From Macrostomum hystrix (lineage: Eukaryota; Platyhelminthes; Macrostomidae), in contig CATNEN010000025.1 in the NCBI GenBank assembly GCA_950097015.1, positions 5,384,001 through 5,448,000 of the forward strand: a stretch of 64,000 nucleotides of DNA. The letters are read 5' to 3'. The notes below the pieces were generated by a model. The model had not been told where the DNA came from. It was given only the letters and a program-made list of their open reading frames with translations, and made no database searches. Below are positions 47,501 through 59,466 of the stretch, piece after piece; positions within the stretch are counted from its first letter, which is position 1; each line of letters opens with the position of its first letter. The translations under genes and the position numbers were made by a program.

Positions 47501-48400
47501 ACTAGTGCAGTCTGGGTGAGCAAAATAAACAAAGGGGGTAGGTGGCACGCAAAGTGCGCACTCAATGGAGGGGGTGGGGTGACAACTAGACTAAAACAAC
47601 AAGGACAGGGGGAGAGAAAAACATCAAAATAAAGCTAAAGCAGTTAAGAAAATACAAAGGACACTATAGGGAGCTTACTGGTGTACTTTAAAAGTACCCC
47701 CTTCTAGGAATGGGGTTGCACAAATCAAGGAACACTCAATGAATGTACCTCTCCACGGAAATCTTTAGTAAAAGGCGAAAGATTTAAGCGTGGAATGAAG
47801 AGAAACCAGAGTTTCAATGGGCCTTAAGTGTGTAAATTAGTTTGTCCCCGTTTTGTACTCATAACAGTGTCAGTAAAAACGTTTCGATCTGATCTCATCT
47901 CTATCCTTATCTCATCTCTACCCAAATCGCATCTCTATCATTATCTCATCTCTACACTTATCTCATCTATCCTTATCTTATCTCTACCCTAATCTCATCT
48001 CTATCCTTATTGTAACACACTAAAAGTGAGGAACGAACCTCGCGCCGGCAGACCGAGACCGGTTTCTGGCTTGTTTGCCTTCGTCAGTCAGCCATAGCCA
48101 CACGCAGTCCTCTCCTCTCCCACCACTCTAAATGTGCACAGAAGTCTCTTTTTTAAGCTTGCCATTTTTATGGCGATACTTTATTAGTGTTATGTGAGAG
48201 TTTTGCAGCCAAGTCTTTGCTTTTCTACTGTTGTCAGTAGTCTGAATTGTATCTCTCACACTTTTCTCATCTCTACACTTATCTCATCTCTACCCTTATC
48301 GCATCTCTATATTATCTCATCTTTAGACTTATCTAATCTCTACCCTTATCTCATCTCTTCACTTATCTTTTCCCTACTGTCTCTAGACAAAAATAAGTAG
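47501..48400. other. Retrotransposon 5' flank and a degenerate 17 bp array
   Basis: Part up to about 47850 may be the 5' UTR of the retrotransposon. Two short runs of a TCTCATCTCTACCCTTA unit occur at about 47890-48010 and 48260-48370. They are separated by unrelated sequence, which suggests an insertion into one array. Confidence 0.45.
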
Positions 48401-48407
48401 CTTTTAG

Positions 48408-48490
48408 TCTATTTGTTAGAGCTTCTGACACCTTAATGAGAGGTTTTGAGTTCGATCTCAGCCCAAGGAAAATTTGTCCTGAACAAGGCT
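48408..48490 (+). mobile_element. tRNA-like SINE head, second type
   Basis: Has GCTTTTAGTCTATTTGTTAG (A-box-like) and GAGTTCGATCTCAG (B box). The stems are poor, so I take it as a decayed SINE head and not a tRNA gene. Confidence 0.4.
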
Positions 48491-48515
48491 TATATGCTGT
48501 CGGTTTATTTATAAA

Positions 48516-48770
48516 AATAATATTATTACTAGATTACACCTGGCCCAATCAGATCTGATGTGCAGCCGCTGCTATTCTGCGGCGCACCTATAAGCTGCGT
48601 ACGGCTGTTCTGTCCATGGACTGGGGGGGCGGCACACCAACAATCAATTACCCTCAGCTAATGCTGGTACCCATTTAACAGCTGGGTGAACTGAAGCAAT
48701 GCAGAGTAAGGTGTCTTGCTAAAGGACACAATTTGTTCCAGTGGAGTCGGGGATCGAACCCACGAACTTT
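48516..48770 (-). mobile_element. tRNA-derived SINE, head truncated
   Basis: TTATTATTAC-type tail, GTCCATGGACTGGGGGG body and a B box remnant (GGGATCGAACCC on plus). The A box is lost. Confidence 0.8.
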
Positions 48771-48784
48771 ATTAAGGGTAGAAA

Positions 48785-48880
48785 TTCGGGCGGCTGTGGC
48801 AAACCCCCAGTCCATGGACTGAACAATTGTAGCTAGCCATTGGATGAAACGTGCAATTGCAGCGGCTGTGGCTGCACATC
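48785..48880 (+). mobile_element. Diverged SINE fragment in opposite orientation
   Basis: Contains CCCCCAGTCCATGGACTGAA and a GCAGCGGCTGTGGCTGCACA segment of the same SINE body, facing the copy at 48516-48770. Confidence 0.6.
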
Positions 48881-50094
48881 GTAGCACAATTCTGTTAAAT
48901 GTCATTCGATACAAAGCGATGTCAGAGTTTTCATTGCAACTTAATTAACTTAGATCATGTTTAAAAAACGGACTACACTACTGACTATTTCCGATCAGTA
49001 GGCAGATAATTATTGTAAGAAATAAAGTTAGTTTTGTGCATTTAACTCGTAGTAAGAAAATATGCTAGCTTAATATTTTCTTGTTAAAAACAAGATCGTT
49101 TAATAATCTCGTAAAACTAGAGCCTTTCTAGAGACAAATTCTAAAATACTGAATTGATACCGTGGCAAAAAGAAAGAAAAGCAGATAAATTTTGAATACT
49201 CAATTGGCTATAAGGAAAAATCTGCATAGAGACAATTTAGCTTTCTTTAGCTTAGCAATAATCTTTGAACAAGACCGGAGAATAATATTTAGAATTAATT
49301 GAACAGATTTATTTACAATATGCACATTCTCGGATAGCAAATCGGAGAATGAAGCTTAACAAAAAATTAGTACAAAAGCAAGGCTTCCATTAGTTAGATT
49401 GCAGAGGGCACCGTAAGGAAGAATAAAGAACTAAAATTTGCATAGATTAACGAATCCATGTAATAAAAGGGTAATACAATGTTTACTAAGCAACGCTCTT
49501 TGCAATATTTTTGGTTCGGTAAGTAACTAATTTCAATAATAAGTGACGAAAGTTGTTTAGCTAATTTACCCTGGTTGTAAAATTATATAGATACAAAGCA
49601 TATTCATGAAAGTGAAATTTTACCAGCAAAATTAACTGATAGAAGTTATTATTTAAAGTACAGCAAGGGAGAGCCAACATTAAGTGTTTATGCCAGACGT
49701 ATGATTCGCGTTTCAATTGGTCAATGACTACACTAAAAAAATGCTGAATAAATAAAACAAGCTTTTTATAAACTTGCATTCTCAGTTCAGTGAAATAATG
49801 CTTTGCTTCTCAATGACAAACGCTTGTTATGAAATGTGAGCACACTTTTATCGGAATAAATGGAGCATTGGGTTAGTGCGAAGCAAGCACTAACGAAGCG
49901 AGTGTTAGATGGCGCGCCATTAGTAGACTAACGCAAAGAAAGTATTTTACTTAGTATCAAGGAATCCTTATATATTATCCATATAGGATATCCTTATCTA
50001 TTTTGATAGTTTTAGCGTTGAAATTCGAATTCAACTGAAGTCTGTGTAATAGAAAGGCAGGGAGACAGTAAACTCGCATTAGATTTTCTAATTG
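48881..50094. other. AT-rich unique sequence
   Basis: No gene, RNA or mobile element is recognised. Confidence 0.35.
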
Positions 50095-50665
50095 GATTTG
50101 AATGTACATTGGGGAAAGACGTCCAGTTAGTTTGACTGTAGATTGGGGCAAGAGGTCCAGTTAGTTTGACTGTACATTGGGGTAAGAGGTCCAGTTAGTT
50201 TGATTGTACATTGGGGTAAGAGGTTCAGTTAGTTTGACTGTACATTGGGGTAAGAGGTTCAGTTAGTTTGACTGTACATTGGGGTAAGAGGTCCAGTTAG
50301 TTTGATTGTACATTGGGGTAAGAGGTCCAGTTAGTTTGATTGTACATTGGGGTAAGAGGTTCAGTTAGTTTGACTGTACATTGGGGTAAGAGGTCCAGTT
50401 AGTTTGACTGTACATTGGGGTAAGAGGTCCAGTTAGTTTGATTGTACATTGGGGTAAGAGGTTCAGTTAGTTTGACTGTACATTGGGGTAAGAGGTTCAG
50501 TTAGTTTGACTGTACATTGGGGTAAGAGGTTCAGTTAGTTTGACTGTAAATTGGGGTAAGAGGTTCAGTTAGTTTGACTGTACATTGGGGAAATAGGTTC
50601 AAGTAGCTCGAACGTACATCGGGATAAGAATTTCTGAGCAGGTCAAATATAAATTGGGGTAAGGA
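50095..50665. repeat. 34 bp minisatellite
   Basis: About 16 copies of a unit containing TACATTGGGGTAAGAGGT and CAGTTAGTTTGACTG. GACT/GATT and TTC/TCC variants are intermixed. Confidence 0.93.
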
Positions 50666-51254
50666 GTTTAAGCAGGTTACACCGTGGTTACGTGGTTTAT
50701 AAACAGATAAATTTATTTCACGAGACATTGCAAGAATGTAAGTAAAAATAATAAAATTGAAATGATATAGCTTATGGTATACTCAGGCTTTTCAAAAGCA
50801 AAGAATTTATATGAAATTAGTAACTTATCCACACAGAAGGTACATAGAATATGTATATAGAAACAAAGCCACGTGTACTAGAGTATTATAGTTTCGAATT
50901 CACCAAGTAAAGACGTACTTCACGAAACCAAGAATTAAGCGAATGACCAAAAATAAAATGAATGAAAAACGTAAATCGTGACGCAATTGTAGTAATTAAT
51001 TGGTTTGAAAGCGCGTGGCGATTTTATGTATAAAAGAGGAAACGAAAATAGTAAGGTTCAACTGGCGAGACGAATAAGAGTAATTTTCAAAGCAACATTG
51101 TGTTTCTCAAATCCTGTTTAAATTAGTCTCATGAATCATATACAAAAGCAATTGTATCATGGTCGTCTGGTACGATATGTACATTTGGGATACTCAAGAC
51201 TGAGGTGTAAAATATGTACATAAAGTAGAAAGATGCAGGCTAGCGGGGTGGGGA
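50666..51254. other. AT-rich unique sequence
   Basis: No gene is supported. Confidence 0.3.
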
Positions 51255-51530
51255 TGTATATCAGGAGAAGTATGCACATCGAGGTGAGGGATGTGCGTCG
51301 AGGTGAGGGATGTACATCGAGGTGAGGGATGTACATCGAGGTGAGGGATGTACATCGAGGTGAGGGATGTACATCGAGGTGAGGGATGTACATCAAGGTG
51401 AGGGATGTACATCGAGGTGAGGGATGCACATCGAGGTGAGGGATGTACATCGAGGTGAGGGATGTACATCGAGGAGAGGGATGTACATCGAAAAGAGGGA
51501 TGTACATCGAAAAGAGGGATGTAAACGATA
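51255..51530. repeat. 19 bp minisatellite with a 10 bp palindrome per unit
   Basis: About 14 copies of GAGGGATGTACATCGAGGT. GATGTACATC is a perfect palindrome. Confidence 0.93.
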
Positions 51531-51781
51531 ACGAGGGGGTAAACGATGTACTTTAAACAAAATGTAGATTTGATCATTGATGAAGCTTGAAGAATAGATT
51601 AAAGACTTATTTTCATATTTATGAAAAGAGTCGGAAGAGCTGAGAACCATTCCGACTGGCCAAATATAATGCAAAAATTATTAAATTACTTTAAACGGTT
51701 ATTTCTAATTGGCAACGCCATCAAAATCTTATGATGAAATCTAATTAACTGAAAAATACACAAGCAAAGCTAATTGCAAAG

Positions 51782-53952
51782 CTACTTAAGCGACAGTCCG
51801 TTTCGTTTTAATAGCAAAGCTACGGTTTTGTCGCGATCTAGATCGGAGGCGACAGCCGCGGCCGCGATGTCGTCAGAGCTGAATCCAAAGTCCAGCATCT
51901 CGGCGTGGAGCCGAAGGTAGCGGATGGCCTTGGGGAATGGAATCGCGAGGATAGAACAATGGTGGAATGGCGAGGATAGAACAACAATAGAAAGTCGAGG
52001 ATATAACAGTGATAGAAAGGCGAGGATATAACAATGATAGAAAGGCGAGGATATAACAATGATAGAAAGGCGAGGATATAACAATGATAGAAAGGCGAGG
52101 ATATAACAATGATAGAAAGGCGAGGATATAACAATGATAGAAAGGCGAGGATATAACAATGATAGAAAGGCGAGGATATAACAATGATAGAAAGGCGAGG
52201 ATATAACAATGATAGAAAGACGAGGATATAACAATGATTGAAAGGCGAGGATATAACAATGATAGAAAGGCGAGGATATAACAATGATAGAAAGGTGAGG
52301 ATATAACAATGATTGAAAGGCGAGGATATAACAATGATAGAAAGGCGAGGATATAACAGTGGCAGAAGGGCGAGGAGAGAAAAATTTGTGGAATGGCGAG
52401 GATAGAACTAATAGAATGACGAGGATAGAACTAAAAGAATGGCGAGAATATAATATAATAACATTACACGAGGAGCTAGTACCTAAAAAGTGCAGAATGG
52501 CAGAAGGAAATAATTGGTAGCAAAAACTGCTTCGATGAGCACAAGCCTCACCTTAGCTTCTGAGCCAAGCATTCTGATGGCATTCTCCGCTTCAATCGGA
52601 GCCACAGCGCAAGCGTCGGATACTCGATCAACGCTACACAGATAGGCGAATAGTTCGGCGTCTGACATGCCTAGCCTAGCAACTGCCCGAGCCGCTCGAT
52701 CTCGAGGAAATCCCATTGCGCAGAGACTGTCGGCTTTAACTCGCTCTAGCACGGACAGCTCCGGGTAAGGATCCGGACCGGCCAGCTTCGATGCTGACAA
52801 TCTGGGCGCTGTCGGCGGTGCCTGTGCCAATGACTTACTCGCCTGTTCTTGTCGCTGCTGCTGCTGCTGTAGCCTGGCCGACGGTTGCAAGGATGTCGAA
52901 GAAACTGAAGACAGCTCCGGATAGCTAGATGAGCGAATTCCCGCTGTTGTCAAACTGCCAATCTGCTGGTTCAAGGCTGCGGGAATCTGCGGCGGAAGAA
53001 GCAGCGGCAGCGGCGGCGGCAAAGGCTGCAACAGTCGAGGCGGCAACGGCTGTGGATTTGACAGCGTCGGTATTGACGATAAAGGCGTCGACATTGAAGT
53101 CGACAATTGGGGAATTTGGGGTTGAGTAGTAGGTTGTTGAGTAGGCAAAGTAGACAATTGCGGCGGCATCATTGACGAAGGCGGCATGTAGAACGGCAGG
53201 GTCGATGGCGCATTGGCAGCATCCCTAGTTGTTGTGGCCATAGACAATGCAGAGCTAGTTGGCGAATCCAGTGCCAGGCTTAGCTTAGGAAAGGTAATCT
53301 CGTGCACACTCTGCACCGGGGACCGGTGATTGCTCTGCTTGCCGCTGCTGCTGGAGTCATCGCTGCTGTCTAAGACGCAGCTCTGGCCAGAAACGCCGTT
53401 TAAGACATTTTTCAATTCAGCCATGTCATCAATTGTGCGCAATTCGGCATCGTCGAATGGATCTTCGACTCGATCGAAGTCCTTCAACGAGGTTACATTA
53501 AGCGGAGCTGTAATAGCTGGCGACCGGACGCCGGGTGCGGCTGGCGCAGGAGCGACTGGTTGCGGCTTCAAAGGATCCTTGGACAATTGAAAAGTGGCAA
53601 TCGAATTTCGAACCGGCGGTGCATAACCATTCTTTTTAGCTGCTTGAGAATGGTCAACAGTTGCTTTTGTTGCGTTTCCTTCAGAATGTTTCGGTTTATC
53701 AGCTTTTGCATTCTCCTGTTGCCTCTGAAGAATGATTGCTTCTTGTCTTTCGGATTCAGGTGGAAACAGCACCCTGTGCTCCAATGCAAAATCGTAGTCC
53801 CGGCCAGTCCAATTGTCTAACAGCTGCGGCTGCACAGGAGGAGGCGAGTCTGGCAAGCTGGGCAGCTGGCGCGGCTTCCAGCGCAACTCGAACGGCACCC
53901 CGCTGAGCATGTGGCTGCCCCAGCCGCGTTGCTTTCCACCACCGCCTGGCAT
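51782..53952 (-). CDS. UBAP1: UBAP1 orthologue, ESCRT-I subunit, 515 residues
   Basis: Subunit of endosomal ESCRT-I that sorts ubiquitinated membrane proteins into multivesicular bodies. Exons 53952-52552 and 51928-51782 join in phase (GAAGCTAAG|GTGAGG donor, CCCCAAG acceptor). An in-frame stop lies 18-20 bases upstream of the ATG at 53952. N-terminal UMA-like motif at about 13-60 (LSGVPFEL, LPSLPD, DYDFALEHR), which in human UBAP1 binds VPS28/TSG101 core. Central DRVEDPFDDAELRTIDD at about 160-176 closely matches the human EEDPFDNLELKTID motif. The C-terminal overlapping UBA pair (SOUBA) begins at about 396 (YPELSVLERVKADSL, AMGF) and its end lies in the second exon (MLDFGF). Length is close to human (502). 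The middle is Pro/Ser/Gln-rich and disordered. A 25 bp minisatellite fills the intron. Confidence 0.92.
51945..52440. repeat. 25 bp minisatellite in the UBAP1 intron
   Basis: About 19 copies of a unit containing AAAGGCGAGGATATAACAAT. It begins about 15 bases from the exon 2 acceptor and decays toward the donor. Confidence 0.94.
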
Positions 53953-54800
53953 GCCCAGTGCAAAAGACCAGACTGTTTAAATGGCAATTGTAATAAGATG
54001 GCAGCTGGACTGTCTCTATCTATGGGTGCCACAATTGTTGAACTGTTGATTTTAGAAATCAGAAGACAAATCACAACAAAAGATTATCTGTGTTTTAGTA
54101 CACTGTATGTTTATGAGATTTGGGCTGGAAAATTTTTAGAATAGATTGGAGTAGGTGGATTAACTACCAGCAATGAGTCTTCCAGCAAGAAACAATTATG
54201 TAAATCAAAAAGCTTTCTTGTTGCAGAATACCTACATGATTATTTTGCATTTTGCATAGAAAATATAAGAAAAATCTAAACAGACAAACTTTAAGCAAAA
54301 TATGGGTAGATTACAAGTTGAACCAATTAAAAGTTATCTCTAACCCAAAAACATGCTAGAAAACTTTTGATATATGTATAATTTAGTTTGCTTTATCATG
54401 TGATGAGCTTTCTTATAAATCTCTTATATACTCAAAGCTGAATTTAGATAAAATAAAACAGCAAATATGATATGACTAAAGTTTTAGTCTATAGTCTATA
54501 ACCAATGAAACTTATTATCAATTTACCGGGAGTAAATAGTTTAAGTGGCAAGGGGTTGATAATCATACAATCCTACAATTGCAAATAGCTATTAAACTGT
54601 CAAAGTGCTTAATGATGAATACAAAATTCACTATGACATTGCTATAATGCTGTTACCCTGGGGCTACTATTAGTATCTAGCACCAATTTGTATTCCATTA
54701 GATAATGTCATGGTGTGTTATAAACTTTATCTTGACTGAATATCTTGATATAGCTAGATACAATTGTAGCTCTATATTTGTGTTTATATTCTAGCACCTA
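53953..54800. other. UBAP1 upstream region
   Basis: AT-rich and free of tandem arrays. No further coding exon is recognised, but a non-coding first exon and the promoter could lie here. Confidence 0.3.
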
Positions 54801-54808
54801 GTTCTGTG

Positions 54809-55194
54809 GGATCCTAGACACTTTTCATCTTACAACTTTGTCATCCAATTGGAAGGTAGGACACTTTGTCATCCAGCCAATTGGCATGCTTTAAAGTTTG
54901 GTCAGTTTGTCATCTACTAATAACAAGCAATCAAGTTTGTCATCAATAAAGTGAGGGTAGGGTGGTGGGACAGAGGTGTTGACACACTTCACACTCTTAA
55001 TTGTCAAAAAGAGGTGAAAGATAGGTGCCAACACAATGTGAGGAGGGGTACTTCTGTTCTAACTTTGAAAACTTTTGTTTTATAGATGACAAAGTGTCCA
55101 CAAGTCTAAGTCTCTTCGTCATCCACCCTCTGAGATATTGGACAGATCATCATCTGGATGACGAAGTTGTAAGATGACAAAGTGTCCAGGTACC
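54809..55194 (+). mobile_element. MITE copy 1 with 8 bp target-site duplication
   Basis: 386 bp non-autonomous DNA transposon. The left end GGATCCTAGACACTT and right end (complement) GGTACCTGGACACTT are terminal inverted repeats continuing about 35 bases (TCATCTTACAACTTYGTCATCCA). Flanking GTTCTGTG at 54801-54808 and 55195-55202 is a perfect 8 bp duplication, consistent with a hAT-type transposase. It has no coding capacity. Confidence 0.88.
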
Positions 55195-55202
55195 GTTCTG
55201 TG

Positions 55203-56717
55203 AGGGGTGAGAGACAAAGTGTTTAATATATGTCTCTTATAGTTGTACAAAGGTCTCTGAGCTCAAATTTGTAACACAACCACATTAATTTGGGGTGCAG
55301 CAACAGAAAAGTCTTAGAGGCTTGTCATGCAATTTATGGCTGGGAGGGCCAACCTCAAAGGCATACAGAGAGTAGAGATAGCCTAAAAGTGCCAGAAGTG
55401 AATGTGAAATGAGAAGTGAGTGAGTTCAGAGTTAGTGCTAAGTGAACAGAAGCTTGTTTAGTTTTGGACAATGGGAGTTAAAATGGAAGGATAGATAGAG
55501 GCAAGGGGTATGTTATAGTACTCATGAATCATTCATTTAGATTTAAGGCCTTCAAAAGATAGAATAAATTAAGATTTTGCTGTCACTACCAGCCCCCTTG
55601 CACAGAAAGACCTGAAAGATAAACAGGGGGGCAAGAAAATTTTGGTGTTCATATACCAAAAATGTGTTTACCTGAAATCAAAAGTAACCAAAATCTTTAC
55701 ACTGAAAAACTTCAGATAAAATTTTGTATTATATCTAAGTGAGAGACTACACTGCTACTCTTTTATGTCTCATATATAAGCTATCTCTCTCCTGTCAGTG
55801 TCACCATCTCTTACAAGCAAATAAATAAATAAATAAAAGGTTGCCGACAGTCAAGTACTACAATAAAATTTACATTTGTTTGTACGTTAACGTTGTCTGT
55901 TAATGCAAATACGATGACATAAGTACTTGCAATTATACAACGACAAAGAAATATGTTTGCAAAATATGCATTCGCAAGAAAAACCCTTTACTGTCCGTCT
56001 GTTTCTACGAAACTCAAAAATTTTCAAATTGTCTGACATTATTAAACAAACATTTTTGATTGGCATCCTTATACATTTTTTGTAAATATGCGAGAATAAA
56101 ATTAACTGTGTATAATCTGTAAGGTATGTTTATTTTAGTTTACCTACTTTGTCCTCATGTGGCTCGTGCGAAAAAGAAAAGACGTTCTGTTTAAATTGCT
56201 ATCGGCATATATTTTTTGCTAGCGTTCTCTTGCGACTAGTACAATCAGAACGTTTTTACATTCCAACTTTTGCTTGCAGTTGAAGCTGAAAGTTTTAATA
56301 ATATATTTTTCGTTTGTGCGTAATAAGTACATTTCTTAGATGTCTGTAAACCTTCTGCTCATCTGACTAACCACATTTGAGTGAAGTATTAATGAACACC
56401 AACTTTGGGCGTCAAGATGATGTAAGAGAATTCAAGAATTCACTTTTATATTTATTTTATACTCTGTTAAATATAATTATATTTGAGCCTGTTTATATGC
56501 CCAGCACCTATGGCCATGGACTGGTGAATGTATAACAAAAATTGTGGTTGTAACTATTATAGTAATAAATTGAAAATATCATCTAGGCCCCTATAGCTAG
56601 AAGTTAATTTCAGCTAAGAACTTTTTTCATTAGCCAAATAACCAAACTAGGCCTCCTTAGCTGGTATTTGTTGTAACGTTGTATTTTATAATCAAATTGC
56701 AAGGCCTGAGTTAAAAA
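55203..56717. other. AT-rich unique sequence between MITEs
   Basis: No exon is recognised. Confidence 0.3.
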
Positions 56718-57111
56718 GTTCCCTGGACACTTCATCTTACAACTTTGTCATCCAGATGACAATCTATACAATATCTCAAAGGGTGGATGACGAAGTGACT
56801 TAGACTTGTGGACACTTAGTCATCTATAAAACGAAAGTTTTCAAAGTTCGAAAAGAACCACCACTCCCCCACTGGGCCCACCCCTTCCCACATCCTGTTG
56901 GCATCTATCTTTCAACTCTTAAAATGAAATTGTTACGCAGAAGCATCTTTTAATTGAGTCTACAGACTACAATGCTTGTTATTAGTAGAATGACAAACTG
57001 ACCAAACTGTAAAGCATGCCGATTGGCTGGATGACAAAGTATCCTACCTTAAAAATAGATGACAAAGTTGTAAGATGACGAAGTAGTAAGATGACTAAGT
57101 GTCTAGGATCC
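56718..57111 (-). mobile_element. MITE copy 2, inverted relative to copy 1
   Basis: Reverse complement of the family at 54809-55194, including shared interior blocks (GGCATGCTTTA, GTTTGGTCAGTTTGTCAT, TTTTATAGATGAC, CACAAGTCTAAGTC) and both inverted-repeat ends. The central part differs. Flanks GTTAAAAA and ATTTAAAT match only partly, so the copy is older or has lost its duplication. Confidence 0.85.
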
Positions 57112-58316
57112 ATTTAAATATAATAGTGGTAGGACTTATTTCGTTTTTATTATTTATTCTTTCACCTCTAACTTTTTCATTACTTTCTATACCTCCTTAC
57201 TTTTTATGGAAAGCCAAACTGAACTAGTATATATTTATTTAATAGCTCAACTTTAATATGTTCATGTAAATTTACTTTTTAGGCCTAACTTTGAAATAGC
57301 AATGAGAAAAAAGTTTTTTGTTCCTAATGTCCAAACAAGAGGATGATATTTGTGTATCTAAAGTATGTATAGCTAATACATTATGTCAATTAAAATTCTA
57401 TTGTAAATTTGCCTGACAATTATGCTGTCAATCAGTTTTTTGTGCTGTTATATTATATAAAATGTATCAAATTTTGTTTCTTTTGGTTGTTGCATAGGCA
57501 TAGCTAAGAAATCTAAATGATGAAACTCAATTTTTTCCTTCTATAACCAATACTAACATTTTGGGCAAATATGCTCAGACTAAGAGCTTAGCTAACTTAA
57601 GTCATTTAAATGACACTATCTACTTACTATATATTTATATGATCTTCAAAATTTTGCTTCATTATTTAGATAGACCTATATACTTTTTTACACATTTATA
57701 CTCATAATTTTTAGATAGCAGTCATTCTTACCAAAAGCTTTAAACTTAGTATTAGATATGTGACACTTTCATTAGGTTACATTTTTATGAGCTTATGTTT
57801 TACTGAGGGTGTCGTTAAAGCTATAATACATATAGCTGACTCACTATGTAAAAAATTGTATATGTAACCTAGGTAGGCTAGATGTATAGCTAGTAGCATA
57901 CCCACTGTAATTGGTATATCCATTCAGCACCAGTGGGTTCTTAGTCATTAACCAACATGGCACTTTGGTGCTAAAGGATGGCAAAGGGCAATCTGGGACT
58001 TGTTGCTTTTGTTGGCTCTCAGACTTGGTCCCCCATTTACTGCAACCTGCCCCTCCCACCGTTATTACAAATATATGCATACAATGAGCCACCCTCTGTA
58101 TGCTTATATAAAAATTATGTCCATGAACTGCCACAACCTCCGAAATTTCTACCCTAGCTGACAACGGTACTTATTTTTTTTAATTTTCTAATTTTCTAAT
58201 TTTGATTAACAAAGCTTATGGCTTGAACATGTAAACCTGAACATGTCAAATATAAACTAGTTATTTAAATCGTTAATTTTTTATGATGGAATTCCCACCC
58301 ACCGTCACCTGTGCAG
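57112..58316. other. AT-rich unique sequence upstream of an orphan exon
   Basis: No coding exon is supported. It may be an intron of the gene carrying the exon at 58317. Confidence 0.3.
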
Positions 58317-58430
58317 CCTTACAGGGGTAATCTTGCCGTCCAGCAGCAACAGCAGCAGCAGCCAGTCGGCGCCACCACTTACATACGCGGCGACAGCAAC
58401 TTTTCTAGCCAAGGATCATTGATTCGACAG
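58317..58430 (+). CDS. Probable internal coding exon of an unidentified gene
   Basis: 114 bases (38 codons) between a good acceptor (CACCTGTGCAG) and a strong donor (CGACAG|GTGAGTTTT). The open frame reads PYRGNLAV, a seven-residue Gln run, PVGATTYIRGDSNF and SSQGSLIRQ. GC content is far above the AT-rich surroundings, as for the other coding exons in this window. No partner exon is recognised in the window, so the gene would have large introns. Family not recognised. Confidence 0.5.
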
Positions 58431-59466
58431 GTGAGTTTTAATGATTTATTCTTAAACTTCCATTGTGTTTTCAGCGATTGTCGAGTAGTTTTTAGGATTT
58501 AAAAAATCTGTGGGATTTGAAGATAGAAGATGGGAGAGGCCAAAAAACTAAGGATTAAAGAGTGACAGGCGATGCATTATTTACTACACAGATTTATTGG
58601 CGTTCTATTTTTGGAGTTCCCACCACCTAGAAAATGCAGTCTATTTCTTTTTCAGTTTAGTGTCTTAACTAAAGAAATCCCTATCTATACGATTATTAAA
58701 AATTAATTTTTCCAAATTTAGGATCCACCAATCTATTTAAATAAACCCGGTGGTTGATTTTAAAATCCCTAAGCTTTTTCGGAGTCCTTATCCCTGGATT
58801 TAGGGCGTATAGCTTCAGGTCTCAGTAGAGTGGCTTGTCTAATAGTACAATTCCGCTAACTGTTTGTCAGATCAGACTTAGTTTTCGCTCATTTCTATGA
58901 GGAGCAAGCGAGAGAGAGAGAGAGTGAAATAGAAAGGAGACACCAGGAGCAGTGCTCAGCTGTCAGTGCCTTCCCTAACTCTAGAGTGCATTTTTAGATG
59001 CTCAAAAAAGTTATAATCTCTGTGTCTACGACTGTGCAAAAAAATTTGCTTTAACTTTTGTTCGCCATTTGCGCACCCACTCGCCAATTTCTCTGTTAAC
59101 CCACCCCTCTCTCTCTATCCTCTCTTCCGCGCTGCTAGCACACACACACACACACACTCACACACACACTGGTTCCTCTTCCCCCATGTACCGTCTAGCT
59201 AGTGTATGTGTATGCGTGTGTGCTCAAGCCTGCACCAACTGTTCCCTGCTAGCTATTGTGAGAGCGGAATAAATGCTTGACTTGATCAGGAGCCCCTGCC
59301 CCTTACTACTCTACCCTACCCAATAACTGTTTCTTTTACTCTCCATTCCTCATTTTACATTTCCCACTGCTCCGCCGATCGATGAAATACATAATCATAG
59401 TCGTAATAGTCGTTTATAGTTTTCCTTTTTTCAAATCGATTCAAATGCCAAATTGTTCGTTTAGTA
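58431..59466. other. Unique sequence with short microsatellites
   Basis: Contains a short (GA)n run near 58910 and an (AC)n run at about 59139-59170. No exon is recognised. Confidence 0.35.

Noticed and set aside
44726-47519. Plus-strand frames of 250-326 codons overlapping the retrotransposon
   Set aside because: Antisense shadows of the GC-rich ORF1/ORF2 coding sequence with no recognisable domains.
55310-55450. Relationship between GGCTTGTCATGCA...GAGGGCCAACCT here and a similar string at 61130
   Set aside because: The match is short and gapped. It could be a shared mobile element, but I cannot support it by eye.
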